Source of the DNA: Eudromia elegans
Taxonomy: Eukaryota > Chordata > Aves > Tinamiformes > Tinamidae
Reading direction: 5' to 3'
Assembly: GCA_003342815.1 (NCBI GenBank)
Contig: PTEX01000147.1
Coordinates: 951,972-1,015,971 of the forward strand
DNA: 64,000 bases
The notes under the pieces: model-generated
What the model was told of the DNA's origin: nothing
What the model saw: the letters and a program-made list of their open reading frames with translations, nothing else
The model's database searches: none
Shown: one piece after another, positions 17,985-31,700 of the stretch
Layout of the letters: each line of letters begins with the position of its first letter
Position numbering within the stretch: position 1 is the first letter of the stretch
Made by a program: the position numbers and the translations under genes

Positions 17985-18135
17985 GCATAACAATCTTGTT
18001 GTGAGACCAAAGGGCTTGTCTACACTGGTGAAGAGTGGTGTCCCAGAGGCGCTGAGGGCGGAAGTTTGGCAGTTACTGGCAGGGTGCCATGACAACCAGG
18101 CCATGTTGGACAAATACAGACTTCTCATCACAATG
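17985..18135 (+). CDS. RABGAP1L: RABGAP1L coding exon: start of the TBC Rab-GAP domain
   Basis: This 151-nt exon begins by completing the split Trp codon and encodes [40 protein letters not shown] and [10 protein letters not shown]. The segment [21 protein letters not shown] is the entry to the TBC domain and includes its conserved RxxVW motif (RAEVWQLL). The catalytic arginine-finger (IxxDxxR) and glutamine-finger (YxQ) motifs belong to later exons outside the window. The acceptor is a T-rich tract and CTCAG; the donor is ACAATG/gtaagg. The exon ends in phase 0. The last codon is Met where I recall Lys in human, a minor lineage difference. Confidence 0.97.
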
Positions 18136-21016
18136 GTAAGGCTTTTTGTCTTGCCTTGTAGCAGTGAATTGTACTGAGCAGCCATTTTATATAGCTGCAA
18201 AGAAGCAAGAGTGGAGCAGTTTGACTTATTTTAAGCAACTGTGAAACTGTGATGAGGTGACTTTACCTCCTGCCATGGGACCTCCTGAATGGCATTAGCA
18301 ATAGAAATTGCTGACCTATATCTGTAGTAATACTTGACATTTAGCTTTTTATTCACTTGCTGTGATGATAATAAGCACATCAACTTGTTGTTCAGGTGTT
18401 GGGTTTTGTTATTTTACTTAAATTTATCACTCTATTTTTTTTCTGATGGTTTCTGTTCTGTGTGCCTTAATTTTGTGTGTATTTTTTTTCTTTTTTAAGC
18501 TGTTGTTTAAAAAAAATACTAAAACTGAGTTTACTGCAGACAAATCTTGCTGTCTAGACTATTAGAGAGAACTCTTTCAGGAATGTCTTCCCATTCTACC
18601 TCCTAATATCTTCAGTACACTCGATAAACATGGCCAGCAGTTGTCTGTGTAGGCATCCTGACTGCTTATAGCTACAATTTGAAGATTGAGACTCACTGAG
18701 TTGTAGTGGCACAATTGTGCAATGTCAGGCTGTGCCCTTGCCATGTGTTCTAAAGCACTTGCCACAGCACGGATAATTCAGCACTTGGAGAACAAGAGCA
18801 GTCTTAAAAATGTACATAAGGGCAGAAACTCCTGTAGATAATTTTATATGTTGGTCACAGAAAACACAGAAGTTATTGGCTAAAGAATGACTCGCCAGTC
18901 TGTACAAAGCTTCTGGGGTGGATGTTGTTAGTAAAAGCTTCGTATAATAATGTAGTCATAGCTTGTTGCTTGTCCTCTCAATGTAACCTACCAGCTATAT
19001 TTTAAAACATGTCCTTAGAGTTAGGTCTTCTGTCCTCTTGGCTTGTTTTTCTTTTTCTAAGACAGCAAGTTATTTTGATAGTATAAATTTTTATTTCATT
19101 TGTATTTGAGTTATATTTTCTTTAGAAACCATTTGCAGGATAAGTGTGAGCTCCAAAACCACTCTCCATCACCCTGCTTTTGCATCCTAGGAGTAGGGGA
19201 GAGGTGGTGGCAGAGGAAGGAGTTAGAAACTTTCTCTGTTTGAACTCAATCTTGACGCAAGGTTCCTTGGTGCCCTTCATAATACCTTATTATGTTTGGC
19301 CTTTTCACAATAGAAATATTTCAGTGACCTGATATTTCAGTTTGTTTATATAGTTTTTCAGATGAAGTAATATACTATTATGGATTAGAAAATTATATCC
19401 TATTATCAACTGAAGTGAAAACTATGATCTTTTTAGCAAATTCAACTTTTTAAAAGATAAACCACACTTTTCTGAAGCCATGAACTTTCTTCTAGAACTC
19501 GATTATATATAAGTTGTTAGGGTTTGCGTCACATTTTATGTGCTATGTAAAGGGATTCATAAAAAGAAAAGATAGGAAAAGTTGTGTGTCAAACCAAAGG
19601 AAAGGTCCATTTTTAGTAATGGTTAGTATTAGATGCTCCAGTAAAACTTGTGAATCTTTTTTAACAAATTATTATTAAATAAGAAGAAGCAGGAAAAAAA
19701 GTAGCATCTGTGCACTTGACCCACTGCCTTAACATTAATTGATGGGCGTGTGTGTGTATCTATCTGTATCAAGAGCTTTGAAGTCTACTGCACTCTTAGA
19801 GTGCTAGAGCAGTATTTTTGTGAATGTGTTCTGTAGTAGACAGTAATTTGGGGCTCATTTTGGTATTTTAGTTTAGCACAGAAAGAACAGTAAAATCTGT
19901 CCTATTTAGAAAAATCAGTACCGTACTTCTACAGAGGATACGTTCTCCAGGCCTCTGCAGTGGAGGACAAGAGCCTGTCAAGAAAGATCCAGTGACTTGG
20001 TTTCCTTCCCGTGCCAGAGCCATTACATGCTTATACATTCCCCATCTCAAGCTGAGTTTGGCGTCCTGGGAGAGAAGGGAACTGCCCTTGCTCTTGGAAA
20101 TATGTCCCGTTGATAAGTGGTAGGGGCAATATCTTGCTGAGCTCCAGCGCACTGGGGATCCTTGCCCTGTCTCCCAGCAGCTTGGCTAGGATAGGAGGGT
20201 CTTGTACACAGTTTTAGAGAGTAGGAGTTGAGATTTGGCAACTGCTCCATCTCTGACATATATGTAAATCTGTGCTGTGTGACAGTCAAAATGTGCTTCA
20301 GGTACTTCTCTGGGATGGGCACCATTAGCTTTTGCCCTGGTGCATGTGGCACAGTACAGAAAAGGAAAAATCAAACACACATCAGGAAAAATATAGATGT
20401 GTTTATGTATGTACTTATGTATGCATTTTTAAGGAAAAGACAAAGGCATTTCAGAGTGACAAAATTCTGCTTATGTGAGGGATATTGTAGGGATGATACT
20501 GCTGCTTGTATAGAGCTTTTCTAAGACCATCAGATCCATTTGTTAAAAGAAGGTAAATGGAAAAAAGAAAAAACGTGCACAATTGAGGGTTTCTTAATTG
20601 ATGGAAGCTTTCTGCTGCTGGCTTGGTACCATTTCACATGAAGCTTCACAGCTTACTCTCAAGCAGCTGAGATGAATCCCTCCTGTGACAAGGTAGGTGT
20701 TGAACTCTGATAAACTGGTTGGTGGTGAGTCACAGTTTATCCCTGTTATCACTGAGGTGACTGGTAAATCGCCTTCAGCAAGAGCTGTGCCCCACTTCGG
20801 CCTCCTTTAGAAGAGGTGCCAAGCTCTACTGCCAGGCAAACTGCTAGAAATCTGCTCTCACTTGACAACAGTAAAAAGCGATTTGCTGTGGAACATTTGA
20901 TGCTTGTGAAATGGATTAGTTTTATTTTTTGCTTGTTTTTCATATTTTATGCTACCTGTTATAACATTTTGCTTTTGTATTTTAGTTGGCTTCATTCTTG
21001 CACATGTTTTCACTGT

Positions 21017-21073
21017 TAAATTTGTAGAGTGAGACTTTTTCCATCTAAATTTGTAGTGAGACTTTTTTCCAAC
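21017..21073 (+). repeat. Imperfect 29-bp tandem duplication
   Basis: Unit one (21017-21045) and unit two (21046-21073) both read taaatttgtag, then gtgagact and a T run ending in ttcca. They differ by a two-base deletion and a T-run length change. This is probably a simple slippage or duplication event. Confidence 0.8.
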
Positions 21074-21093
21074 AGGGAGACCATCTCCCTGTT
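21071..21093 (+). repeat. Perfect 10-bp inverted repeat (hairpin)
   Basis: AACAGGGAGA (21071-21080) and TCTCCCTGTT (21084-21093) are exact reverse complements separated by CCA. The hairpin directly abuts the end of the 29-bp tandem duplication. A following T run is short. No known RNA family was recognised. Confidence 0.6.
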
Positions 21094-21391
21094 TTGTAGC
21101 ACTGTTAAAGATTATTTTTGAAATTCACTTGAATTTAATTTCGTTCTTCTGAGTTTGGAGAGCAACACCTCTCAGGGTTTTCTGCAGATGTATAAGGAAA
21201 ATAATGAAGCTATAAAGAAACAATGCAACTTTCTACGTTCTGTGATCTCTTGACTGTAGTTTGAAAACTTTTGGATCAACCATTATAAGCTATGATTTAT
21301 AATTTCTTAAAGTTCTCCTCGTTCCTTTATAAAAAGCTTTACGTTTAAATCTGACTTCCAGCTGGAAATGATTTATACATATATTATTCTT

Positions 21392-21396
<5 letters not shown>

Positions 21397-21423
<27 letters not shown>
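21397..21423 (+). repeat. (AC)n microsatellite
   Basis: This is an uninterrupted AC dinucleotide tract of 27 bases in the large RABGAP1L intron. Confidence 0.95.
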
Positions 21424-24400
21424 TATTCAGGAGATTCTTAAATGATACTGCTGCTCTAGAGTAAGGAAACAGAACCAAAACCCATTTAAATTGATTTCTC
21501 TATGGTTTGATCAGAAAGAAGAAAACTGCTTTCAGATAAGGTAGATTTTGGTAGTATTATGTTACTTAAAAGTAGTTAAAGTTTGCACATGAATTTGAAC
21601 ACTCTTTTTGAAATGTCTAGTGACTTTGGGTGTAAGGTCTTAAAGAAAGACTTAGTGGCCTCCCTTCTACAGGACTTATAAGAGAACCAAAAATAAGATT
21701 ATTTGTTTACTGTCATAATTTCCTTTGACAATATGAGCATGTGCCCAGAAGAATTGGAGATAATAACTAATTAAAGGGTTAGGCGTGAGAAGAACTGGCC
21801 AAAAAATAGCTTGATATGCTATGTAGTGTTGTTTTGTGTCTAAGCCAACAACATTTCAAACTATCCAACAGAAGAGAACTGAGAATTCTTCCAAAGTTTA
21901 AAGTGAACTGTAAGAAGCATTGATAGGGATTAGATGTTGCCAAACTGAGGAAAAAAAATTCTCATTAAATTAGTATTTTGAAATCAGTACTAAACACACA
22001 GAGGAGTAATTCTCATGAAGTAGGGACTGGTTACAAGACGGTGTAGTTGATTATTGCAGATGAGCTGGGAGTAAATATTTGGGGGTTTTGAGATAAACAA
22101 AATAAAACTTATTTAGAGTTAATCTAAGTAGTTTTTTTCATACTGTTTTGGCCAATTTTAATTTCTGATTCGTACATGAAATGGCCCCTTAATTTTAAAG
22201 GGAAAAGACAAAACAGAACTAAAGCTTAAAATGTTTTTAGACTTTTTAGGTTAAGACATTTGAGAGCTCAAATAAAATTAAACAACTTTGTCACTTATTC
22301 ACTGGAAAGAATTAGTAGGCAGTTAATTATGGCAAATACAAGCAGTCTTCATATAATGGTGACATTACACTTAGGTCTCCCTGGAAAATGAACATGAAAT
22401 TATTCTACAATATTGAACTCCTCCTTTAGAGTTCTGACTTTATACGTCTGGGACACAGCTATTTTCTTTCACTGTTAAAAGCTGTAGGCGGTTGAGATTT
22501 TATTCATGACAGATTTGATTTGTTTTTCCTAGTGGTAAAATTTTGGAATTTCCTTCATCACTTATATCTTGCAGTGAGGTCAAAACAGTATGGATGCTTG
22601 TTTAGCTCATCAGTGTGCACAGTACAGTATCACTTAGACGATTTAAGAGGAACTGTTAGGAAAATTGCATGAAAGGAATTACGGTATCAGATTGTCTGTT
22701 CAAATTGAGAAATTAAGTAGAGGTTGTTGAAACGTAGGAAGTAAGTTTAACAAAGCTCAGTGCTAGATCTTATTGGGAGGGAAATGTCATATTATTTTTC
22801 AGAAGTTTACACACTAATTTTCTTGTAGCCACAGCCATACTCCAGGAATGAGGTCCAGTTGCCTTGGCCAGGGCTGGCTATGGAGGTTGAGGGATCAAGG
22901 GATGAGGCTGTCTGTGCAGTCCTCCCTATTTCTGCTGGATTTTGCTTAATTGGTGACAGTATGCAGTGTTGTTTGTTTGTTTTGGTTTTGACAAGTTTTT
23001 GCACTTTTAAGGAGCCAACGCCATTGAGATGATGTAGTCTTTTCCTTCAGAATCAGCCTACTTTCAGCCTCAAGATCTTAGCCACCGTCGCTGACCATCA
23101 ACTGTTTCTGCTGTGCAGGTGGCTTTCTGGTGAGCTGGCTGGCTACTGGCAAAGGTGATGTGTCACCTGCCAACTGATGTGTCCTCAGAAGCAGTCTGTT
23201 GTACCCTCACCAATGCGCTCGTTGACCCATTCTCTCTGTAGTTTGTTCAGATGCTTCTGCATGCAGATGCTTTCGTCCTTCATTCAGCTCAGTCTGAACA
23301 CAGCGCTCACGGATGTGTCCCCAAGGATGAACTAGAATAGAAAGTCTTTGCAATTCTTTACCGACCACATCTATCTATTAATCTATTAGTTTTGTTTATG
23401 AAGTTTCTTCTTTGACACCACCTTCCACGTTGAATTAACATTAGCAAACAGTTTTCCTCCAAATTGATGCCAAAGAATGGAAGTGGAGATCAGCTTTCAT
23501 GAAAATTTAATGCAGAAGAATACTTTTACCTTTTTTTAAGATGACCACAACTCTGCAAGCTGAAAAGGCATTTGTCTAGTTTATTTTCTGTTGATGTTTT
23601 TAGGCAGTTTTTTGCTAGCATGGATAGAAGAAAGTGGGAGAGATTAAAAATGAGCTGGTGTTTATGCAGGTGTCATTAAATACAGTTGACTTTGAAAGTG
23701 GTGTGTTTGTCTTTTATTTTTTAACTTGTGACCAAACTGGTTTGAAACAGTTCAGCTATGTATTGAAAGGGCTACATATATAGAAAGGCTATTTTAGTTT
23801 GAGTAGAAAATTAGTCCAGCTTGTTACTTGCAGCTCTCCCAAAGGTTAGGAAGTTAGCAACAGAAGGAATATCTTTCTCCCAGTGGTATTGTGCAGGCTC
23901 CCACTGCTCAGCATTCTGAGACTAATTCATCAGTTAGGGAGTCTAATTAAAAAGATGACTGTTCACCAGCTGCTGCAGTAGGTTGGCTAATGGGGTGAAA
24001 CATGAGAATATTTTTGTAGCAAATGTTTGTATTTAGAAAGCTGCATCCCTTCATCCTAATGGGAAATGTTTGACTTGATGCTCCTATGCAGGGCGGAGTA
24101 ACTTCCTTTTCTGTCCACTGCCAAAGGAACATCCCAGGTCAACAGAGGTCCATCCAGTAAGATGAGAGGATCACTGGTGATATGAGTGTATTAAGAATAG
24201 TATGTAAGTTTTTTTTTTTTTATTCTAATTTTTTAATTCAGCCATTAAAAAGAAAATTGTCTATGAAGCAAAGCATTCCCGTAATTACTAAAAAGGGCAG
24301 TTTTTGTTTCCTACGGCAAACATGCTTATGGCAAATAGCTTCATGTAAAGATGAAGAAAATTATTGATATCTTCCCTTTTGCAAGGGTATCTTGGAATCT

Positions 24401-24764
24401 TTGCAGGTTGTAGCTTGCCCAAGCAGTGCGTGCAAGTCTCGCATGCAGAGTATGCCTGTCTTCCTGTCGTCTGTCTTGCTCTTACCACTGGGGAATTGCT
24501 TCAGTGATAGTTCTTTGGGAATCCCTGATCTAGTATGTTTTTATGGTTGTCTTGAGCTTTTTATTTGAATTTATTTTATTTTGAATCTGCTTGTCGTCTT
24601 TACTAGGTAGATATGGTCAACGTTAACTTATAGAGTGACCTGATATCAAGAATGGTATGGCAGGACTTAATTGTGTAAAAGGAAAAAAGAGTAATAAAGA
24701 TTAAATTTAAGTTATATATTTTAAAACTCATTAAAAAGAGGAGTAAAAAAACACTTGCTCATCA

Positions 24765-24925
24765 CTCTTTGTCAGAGGTTGTGGAGTCTTCTCCGCTGGA
24801 GATCTTAAAAACCCACTTGGATGCAATCCTGTGCCATATGCTATAGGTGACTGCATGTGTAGGGAGTTGAGCTCAATGATCTCTAGAGGTCCCTTCCAAC
24901 GTTAAGGATTCTGTGATTCTTTGCA
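24765..24925 (+). mobile_element. CR1 LINE 3' end, sense
   Basis: The sequence follows the CR1 3' region: 'cagaggttgtggagtcttct' and 'ggagatcttaaaaacccact', then 'gatctctagaggtcccttcc' and 'aacgttaagg'. It ends in two tandem octamers, ATTCTGTG (24908-24915) and ATTCTTTG (24916-24923). This is the characteristic CR1 3' terminus, which lacks a poly(A) tail. It is a typical 5'-truncated insertion of roughly 160 bases in the same orientation as the host gene. Confidence 0.9.
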
Positions 24926-25525
24926 TAACATAGCTAGGTAATAATTCAAATAATTCTAGAGGAACATATCACTGAGGTCTGTGTGCAACTTGCATATTTC
25001 CATGTTTGTTTTAAATTCAACATATTCATTATCTGTAGGCAGATTTCTGAGTTTTATTTTTGTCTACTGTTTTTCCTGTAAGGTAAGGATAGGATGTCTT
25101 GACTAACTNCTTTCTTCAAATTCAGTAGTTCATTTCATGGCAAATGGATCCTTGATATTTTTATAATTTGATATAGTTGTGCAGAAAGATCAGATTATTT
25201 GCTGGGTTGGGCTGATAGGATGCCTTGTTTTTGTTATTAACAATAAAAATATTAACACAATTGATATGGTAATGTTGGCAATTGGGAACTTCCATTTCTT
25301 ATTTGAATTATTTTAGGGGCATTGCATATTGTGGAATAATAAACAGTGTGAACTGAAAATATATTTAGAAATTAATGAACAAATAGTGCTTCTAAACAGC
25401 AGAAGTTAAAAAAAAATAGTAATTGCTTAAATAGCTTAATTAAAATGACACTTCAGATAAAGGTTTAGTTTATCAGTGTACCAAGGCACATAGTTTTATA
25501 GTAAATGTTAATATTTCTGTTTTAG

Positions 25526-25762
25526 GTTCAGGAAGGTAAATTTAACTTGCCAAGTTGTGATTCATTTAGAGCTCATCTGGAGAAATCTTTCAGCTTGCTG
25601 TGTACAAAGGAAAATTTTGTGCTCAGCTGCCATCTTCACAGAGATTTTTTCGATTTAACATCAGCTCTTTTCAGAACCAAAGGAATAGCATCCATTAGTA
25701 ATTCTTATTTTTATCTTGTTTTACTGTTAACTTTTAAATATGATACTCAAGATATAAAATAA
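25526..25762 (+). other. Candidate alternative terminal exon in the RABGAP1L intron
   Basis: A splice-acceptor-like tract (atatttctgttttag) ends at 25525. From the next base an open frame of 78 codons runs to a TAA at 25760-25762. It starts VQEGKFNLPSCDSFRAHLEK and ends in a hydrophobic stretch near YFYLVLLLTF. The frame starts in phase 0, the phase in which the preceding RABGAP1L exon ends, so splicing would give a protein truncated just inside the TBC domain. The peptide resembles no family I know, no AATAAA sits immediately after the stop, and chance could explain it. This is an open question, not a gene call. Confidence 0.2.
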
Positions 25763-28700
25763 TGCCAAAAATAGCTATTTTGGGGCCTACCTCAGTCTTT
25801 TCCATACATAATTGTGATGGCACTAAAATACTACTCAGTACTGTTGATGGCTCTTAGAGCACAGTTTGGACTACCAGCTTTAAAAATCACATAAGTTGAT
25901 GCCTTTCTTTTTTCTTTTTGTATTAAAATGGATGGTCTCATAGTGTTTGGCTGTGTACCTACTGCTCCAGACAGGAACTGTTTTATTGGGATGTAGTTTT
26001 AGGATGGTAGGTGAATGTATCACTGCCTTGCAGACACAAGGTCTTTGCAGTGTAGTGTGCAGAAAGAACTTGCACTCCTGGTCAGTGCTTGGCATCCCAC
26101 AGCTTCTTTTAAAGATCTATTATATTCCTACCTCGATGAAACACGATTAGGTATCCTAATTTGAGGATTGGTTTGTTAATAGCAACACTGAGCCACTGCA
26201 GAGACAAAAGCAATGGCAGAAGCCATTTACAGTGTTGGTGTTTTGCACTGCTGAGCAAAACGGTATCAGCTCTAAAGCCCTCTGCAGCATGTGCTGCCTT
26301 CTCCAAAAGCCAACTCACTGTGTACGTATGCACACAGTGCACACTCTTGCCACATGGCATGTTGCTTAGACTAAGCAAACTGTTTTGTACGTGGACTTTT
26401 CATAGAGATCTGTAATGCCTGACAACATAAGATGCATATATAAAAAATCATGCCTCTCCCAGTATTGCTGTCATCGAAAATTCAGTGTACACTGCTTCTT
26501 TCCTAACTTCCTGGCTCTCAAACAAAGGTGGTGTAATTGGCATTCAGGCTGCATTCCTGAAGGGCTGGAGTGGTTTGAAGGTGAGAGGAAGAGACAAAAC
26601 ATTCTTCTTTGTGGGTTATTGCAATGGAGTAGTTAAAAAGAGACTTGCACTGTTAAGGAATTCACTGATATCAACATATGAAAAAGAAATCCAAAAATCA
26701 GATGACTACACTGAAAGAAAAAGGAGTAACTGAGTTTGAAACATCTTGTTTATTAAACTGATTAATGTCTGTTCTTGCAAATGTAAATAGTGATAATATA
26801 AATCTCCAGAAGAAATTTTATTCGGCTTCAATGTGACATTTAAATAGGAGGGCCATTTGTGCCTGCCAGTTAGTTACTGAAGTACCCCATTGGTATATGC
26901 CAGTGGTTCTTATCTACAAATGGCTGCCTCTTAAAAATCAAATTTACAAGTTGCAGTTTGTACTTGTTAGATGTTATTTCCAACCTGTATCCCTTATCAA
27001 ATATTTTTTCCCTGTTGTAGCGGGGGGGTAACTTACTCATACCAATTAAGAGCAATTTCCCTATTAATGAGCAAATTTGCAGGAGATCACTCACAGCAAG
27101 ATAGCACTTAAACACCCTCTAAAAATCTTTTATGTAGGTTTCTGTGGACATATCTAAATATTTTGGCAGCTAAGTTTTTTTTTGATTGTAATTTGAAATC
27201 GGTTGTTTTTTTAAACCGACAGCTAAATATTAGTCCTTCAGATTTATCTTTTTAACCGTATGCTGTCTAAAGAATACCATAATGATATGACCATTTTGTT
27301 TAAAAAACAGTTCAGTTTAAAAGCTTTTTTTGACTCGGCAATCCAGTACACAGCCTGAATCTAAAACTAACATGTCTCATACAGTGGTGCATTTTAAAGC
27401 TGCACCTTATCCAGGCTGCATGCCCTTGATAGACGGGCTTCCCGACAGGAATTCCCAAGCATTCTCCAGGACTCCCAGCTCTTATTGCTCTTCTTCTGTG
27501 CTTTTGCTAGCAAGTGCAAGGCTTGTGCATCCCAGCAGCTCAGAGATGCATGTTTGGAAAAGTCCTTCTCTGTGCGTCTTGGTTGTGTCTGCAAGTTCCT
27601 GTGTCCCCAGAGTTATCACTAGGTCTTTTGGGCCCCCTTTGCGTTGGGCAGCCTGCAGATGGCTTCATTAGGTTAATGAAAAGCTGCAAGCTAATTGTGT
27701 ATGTTTCTTGTTGCTTGTATCACAGACAGTTTAGCAACTTTGGAATAACTGCTTGCTAGCTGCACTGTATGGTCGTGAGTTTGTAGATGTAATTGCAAAA
27801 TGCGTCTTTGGTCTTTCTCCTCCCTCTTGCCAGGGTTTCCTTCACCTTTCTATGAAACTGCTTGCTGCTCTCCGATTCTTTCATGACAAATCATGAATAT
27901 AGAAACATGTATTAGGAATTAAATCTGCTTGCAAATATTAGAATAAATATTCCTTTATGATGCTTTTGATTATACTGTGTAGAAGGACTACCTGTTCACT
28001 TAGAAATGTGACCAGTGGATGCGAAATAGGAACAATGATGGCTATCAGTGCGTGTTTAAGCATTGGTTAGGTGGAGTGAGGTATGAGCTGGTGCATCCTG
28101 CCTTCGAACTGAAGGCAACCATACATTTGATTTTGCTGAGAATGCTTTATAATGAGGAAAATAATTTCCTAGAAAGCGGCTGTTGAAACAGCCTATATCT
28201 CTAACTGTTTTGAGTCATCAAGAAACCTTGGAAAAAGGCAACCTGATTTCTTTGTCTTAAGCATTGCACAGATTTCTAAAACTTCTAATTTAATATGACT
28301 AAGATNTAATAATTTATGCCTGGTGACTGTTAGACCTACTTTCTTTTGTAGAAGCTTTTGACTCTGTCAGAGATTTATTATTTGACATGTTTTGCTGTGT
28401 TCTTACTTGCTTCTCCAGAGCTACTGATGGCTTCTTGTAATACTTAAGAGGAAATATTTTAGGTATCTAACTAGCCTCGTGGATTAATATTGAGGTTGGT
28501 GAAGTGAAACTTGAAAAATGTGCTGATGTTTCTGTGGTGTTAGGTTTCTGCCTTCCCTTGGGTGTCATTTTAATTTTCATCCGGTGATTTATATGCTGCA
28601 GTAAGGAGTGGATCTGACTCCCTGTAGCACAAGTGAACTTGGCTTTGATCTGGACTCTTGGCCAGGCTGCTGTCCACAGGCTGGAGGCTCTGGTGGACTG

Positions 28701-31700
28701 GACGAAGACTCTTATGTTGGTCAGACTGGAGTTAGGAGGAAGACTGGGAAGAGCCCTGAGTCACTGCAGGGAAGGCGCGTGCCAGGCATGCACTGTGTTA
28801 CCATGCTGGCCTACGTTGGAAAGCTAGTGTCTTTCTTGTACGTGGTTCTAGTCAAAATATTTCCAGTGTAAATTACTGCTTTTTGTCATAATTCTTTGAA
28901 GTATCCTTTAAGTATTTTGTGTAACATTAATTAAGGCTTAGCAGAATTTGGGGCTTGCAAAGTCTCACACTGCAAAGATCTATTAATTTTTTTATAAAAG
29001 TAGCAATTTGAACATCTGTCAAGTGTTGGATAGGAGGGAGGGAATTCTCTAAGATTGTGTCAGTGGATATGCTTATATAGCTAGGAGCACTACAGTGGTG
29101 ATTTAGCATGTAGCAGAAATTTAAATGTATTATGTTGTAATTACAGTCTTATTGATAACGCCATGCATATAAAGGGCAGAACTCGGCTTGTTCAGAAAGA
29201 TGAATTTCTGTATTCCTTGTAACTGCTTAATTTGAAATCATTAAGTAACTTTTAGTTATATATAATCTATAATGACTGTTGTAAGTGCTGTCTTTTTGCT
29301 GTTTTTAATAATAAGCGGCTCTGTTTCCTGGATATAGGTAAGGTTACCAGGACATTAATTAGGTAGCATGAAGTCTGTATTTCTTCTCTCTGACCATGAG
29401 AACTTTGAGTGACTCATTTTCTTTTCACCTTTATTTCCTCCTTCTCTGTTATTCTCTTAAGTTCACTGGAACTTGTGCTAATTGTGGGCTCCAAAGGAGA
29501 ATCAAAAAAAGAAACTGCTTGTCTCTCAAGCTCCTTCTGAAAATTGAGTCATAGATGCTACATTTTAAGACAGCAGAATGTTTGATTATTCTACTTTTGA
29601 CTGCCTTTAAAGTTCTAGTTGCCATAACAACTTTATTTCTTTATTTTTAGCACATCAGTTGCCATAACAATAAAATATAGCTTTTTGAATGTAACCATTT
29701 TTTTCCTCACTTTCTTGCTTTGTTTTACAAAGAACCTTTTCTTGGGAAGAGAGGAAATGTAGCTAACTTTTTTTTCCATGAGCACTTTGGTTAGAACATA
29801 AGTAGAAAAATGAATAATTTCATCCACTCTTACTTAGTTTCTATGAGAGATTTTTGACTGTTAAATATTTTCACAACTTATGCATAAAAATTAATGCAGA
29901 TCACTGCATTAAACTTTTCCATGGTAGAAAAATCACTTTTGGAAATTCATTCTATATGCATTTTATTTAGTATACTAGAATTTTTTTAACTGTTAAACTG
30001 TCATTTTCTATATTGTAGTTGTGGGATGGGTAACTGTAAGGTATAGGCAACTGCTACTGATCCAGGAAGCAAATTTTTTCTTTTGTGCTATTGATAGCTG
30101 TCCCTTTTTGTTGTTTTTTCTTAGTATAAGATTATGTTGAAGATGACTGATGGAGTTTTGCAGCCAATAGTTCCATTTCTGTCATGTCATTCTTTATCTT
30201 ATCTTTCATTAAAAGTATGGAACAAATTGTGCTCCGTTTCTTCTGCAGCAAAATGTTAGTGACCTGGTGGGGAGAAGGATGTTGTACAAATGCTATGCTC
30301 CTCTCCAGGCCCCTTTAATTTTAGTGGCCATATGAAAAGCTGCCCACTGGCGTGCTGTGGAATTAGAGCAGGTAGAGCCCAGTGCTTCCATTGCTTCTCA
30401 TATGTCATTTCTTCTTGGCACAACATCAATTAGAGGTCATTATCTTGCTTGGTACATTTATTACTGGGCAAGGTATATGTGATATTTCATCAAAATATAT
30501 GGAGAAATTTGCGCTATGCGTCAAGCTATGATTTTGAGCACAAGGAAGAGGTTTATGTTTGAATTAAATATTGATGAAAGAAGTTAGACTTGGAGTTACG
30601 GACTTGACCTGTATTTATCATGATACTATCCTTTCCAAATATGGCTTGCATTTTCTCTCAAAAATGCTGTCTTTTGCCTGGGATTTAGCAATGCAGAAGA
30701 TGATTTGCCCTTTGATTGAATGTGATAGGGTGTGCAGGTAGCTGAGATGTCTCGATGCTAGTGTTTTGTCCAAGTGGATGCATCGTAGAATTAAAAATTG
30801 GGTGAAATAATTGGTAGTTACTCGCAGCATTTGCACCATATTTTTCATGGAAGCAAAGCTTATCTTTTTTTTTTTTTTTATTTTATGTGTCTCTTAAAAA
30901 TATTAACAGATCAACTTTGACTTCAAACATTTGGAATATTTTTGCAAGACCTAAAGTCAAGCTACAAAAAGATACTTTTAAAAATATATCTATTCCGTTG
31001 TAAGTTTTCTAAGGCAATGTGATAAAATATATTGCCAGAATTTTTGAAAGTGGAATAAGTGCGAAAAGAAAAAGCATGTCATTAGTGTATCTCTGTTTGG
31101 ACATCATAAAGAATAGAGATTGTATGACTGTAAAGTTGAAATTCAATTCTTCCATTCTATTACTTTTTTGTTAAAGGGATATTTAAACTGTTTTCAGTAG
31201 TGGCCAGATATGTATTTAATTTCTTATCTTTTTTGGGGGGGGGGAGATGTAACTATGACAGTTTATGCAAAAAAAAATATGAAAACTGTTTTCTCAAATC
31301 ACATAACATTTTATATGTGTGAATTTCTAGCTATAAAAATAAATGTGCTCATTATATAATTCAGTCAAACTGATTTAAGATGAAGTTCAATGTATTTAGA
31401 TGCCATTAAGCTTGAAAAAGTTATTGCATGTTAGATGATTTTTGGAAATTCTAATTAACTTGTCTAACTCTAGGGGGGAAAAAAAAAGACTTTTTTTTTT
31501 TTTTCTGAGTACATCATCTCGTGTCACCTGGTTCTGTGGCTTACCAAGAAGTCCAACTAAGTGGCTGTTTGAGTTTTCCCTCTCGGCAGTATTTGGCAGG
31601 AAGCTGTTCCTGGGCCATTCCCTCCCCTGGCTGTTGAAGCAAACATGCATTGAGAGATTCTGCTAGGGCACGAGCCTCTGAGCACCAGCTCTCCAGAGTT

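Noticed and set aside
30867-30882. Long T runs here and elsewhere considered as RNA polymerase III terminators
   Set aside because: No A-box/B-box or tRNA-like structure was seen upstream; T runs are common in this intron.
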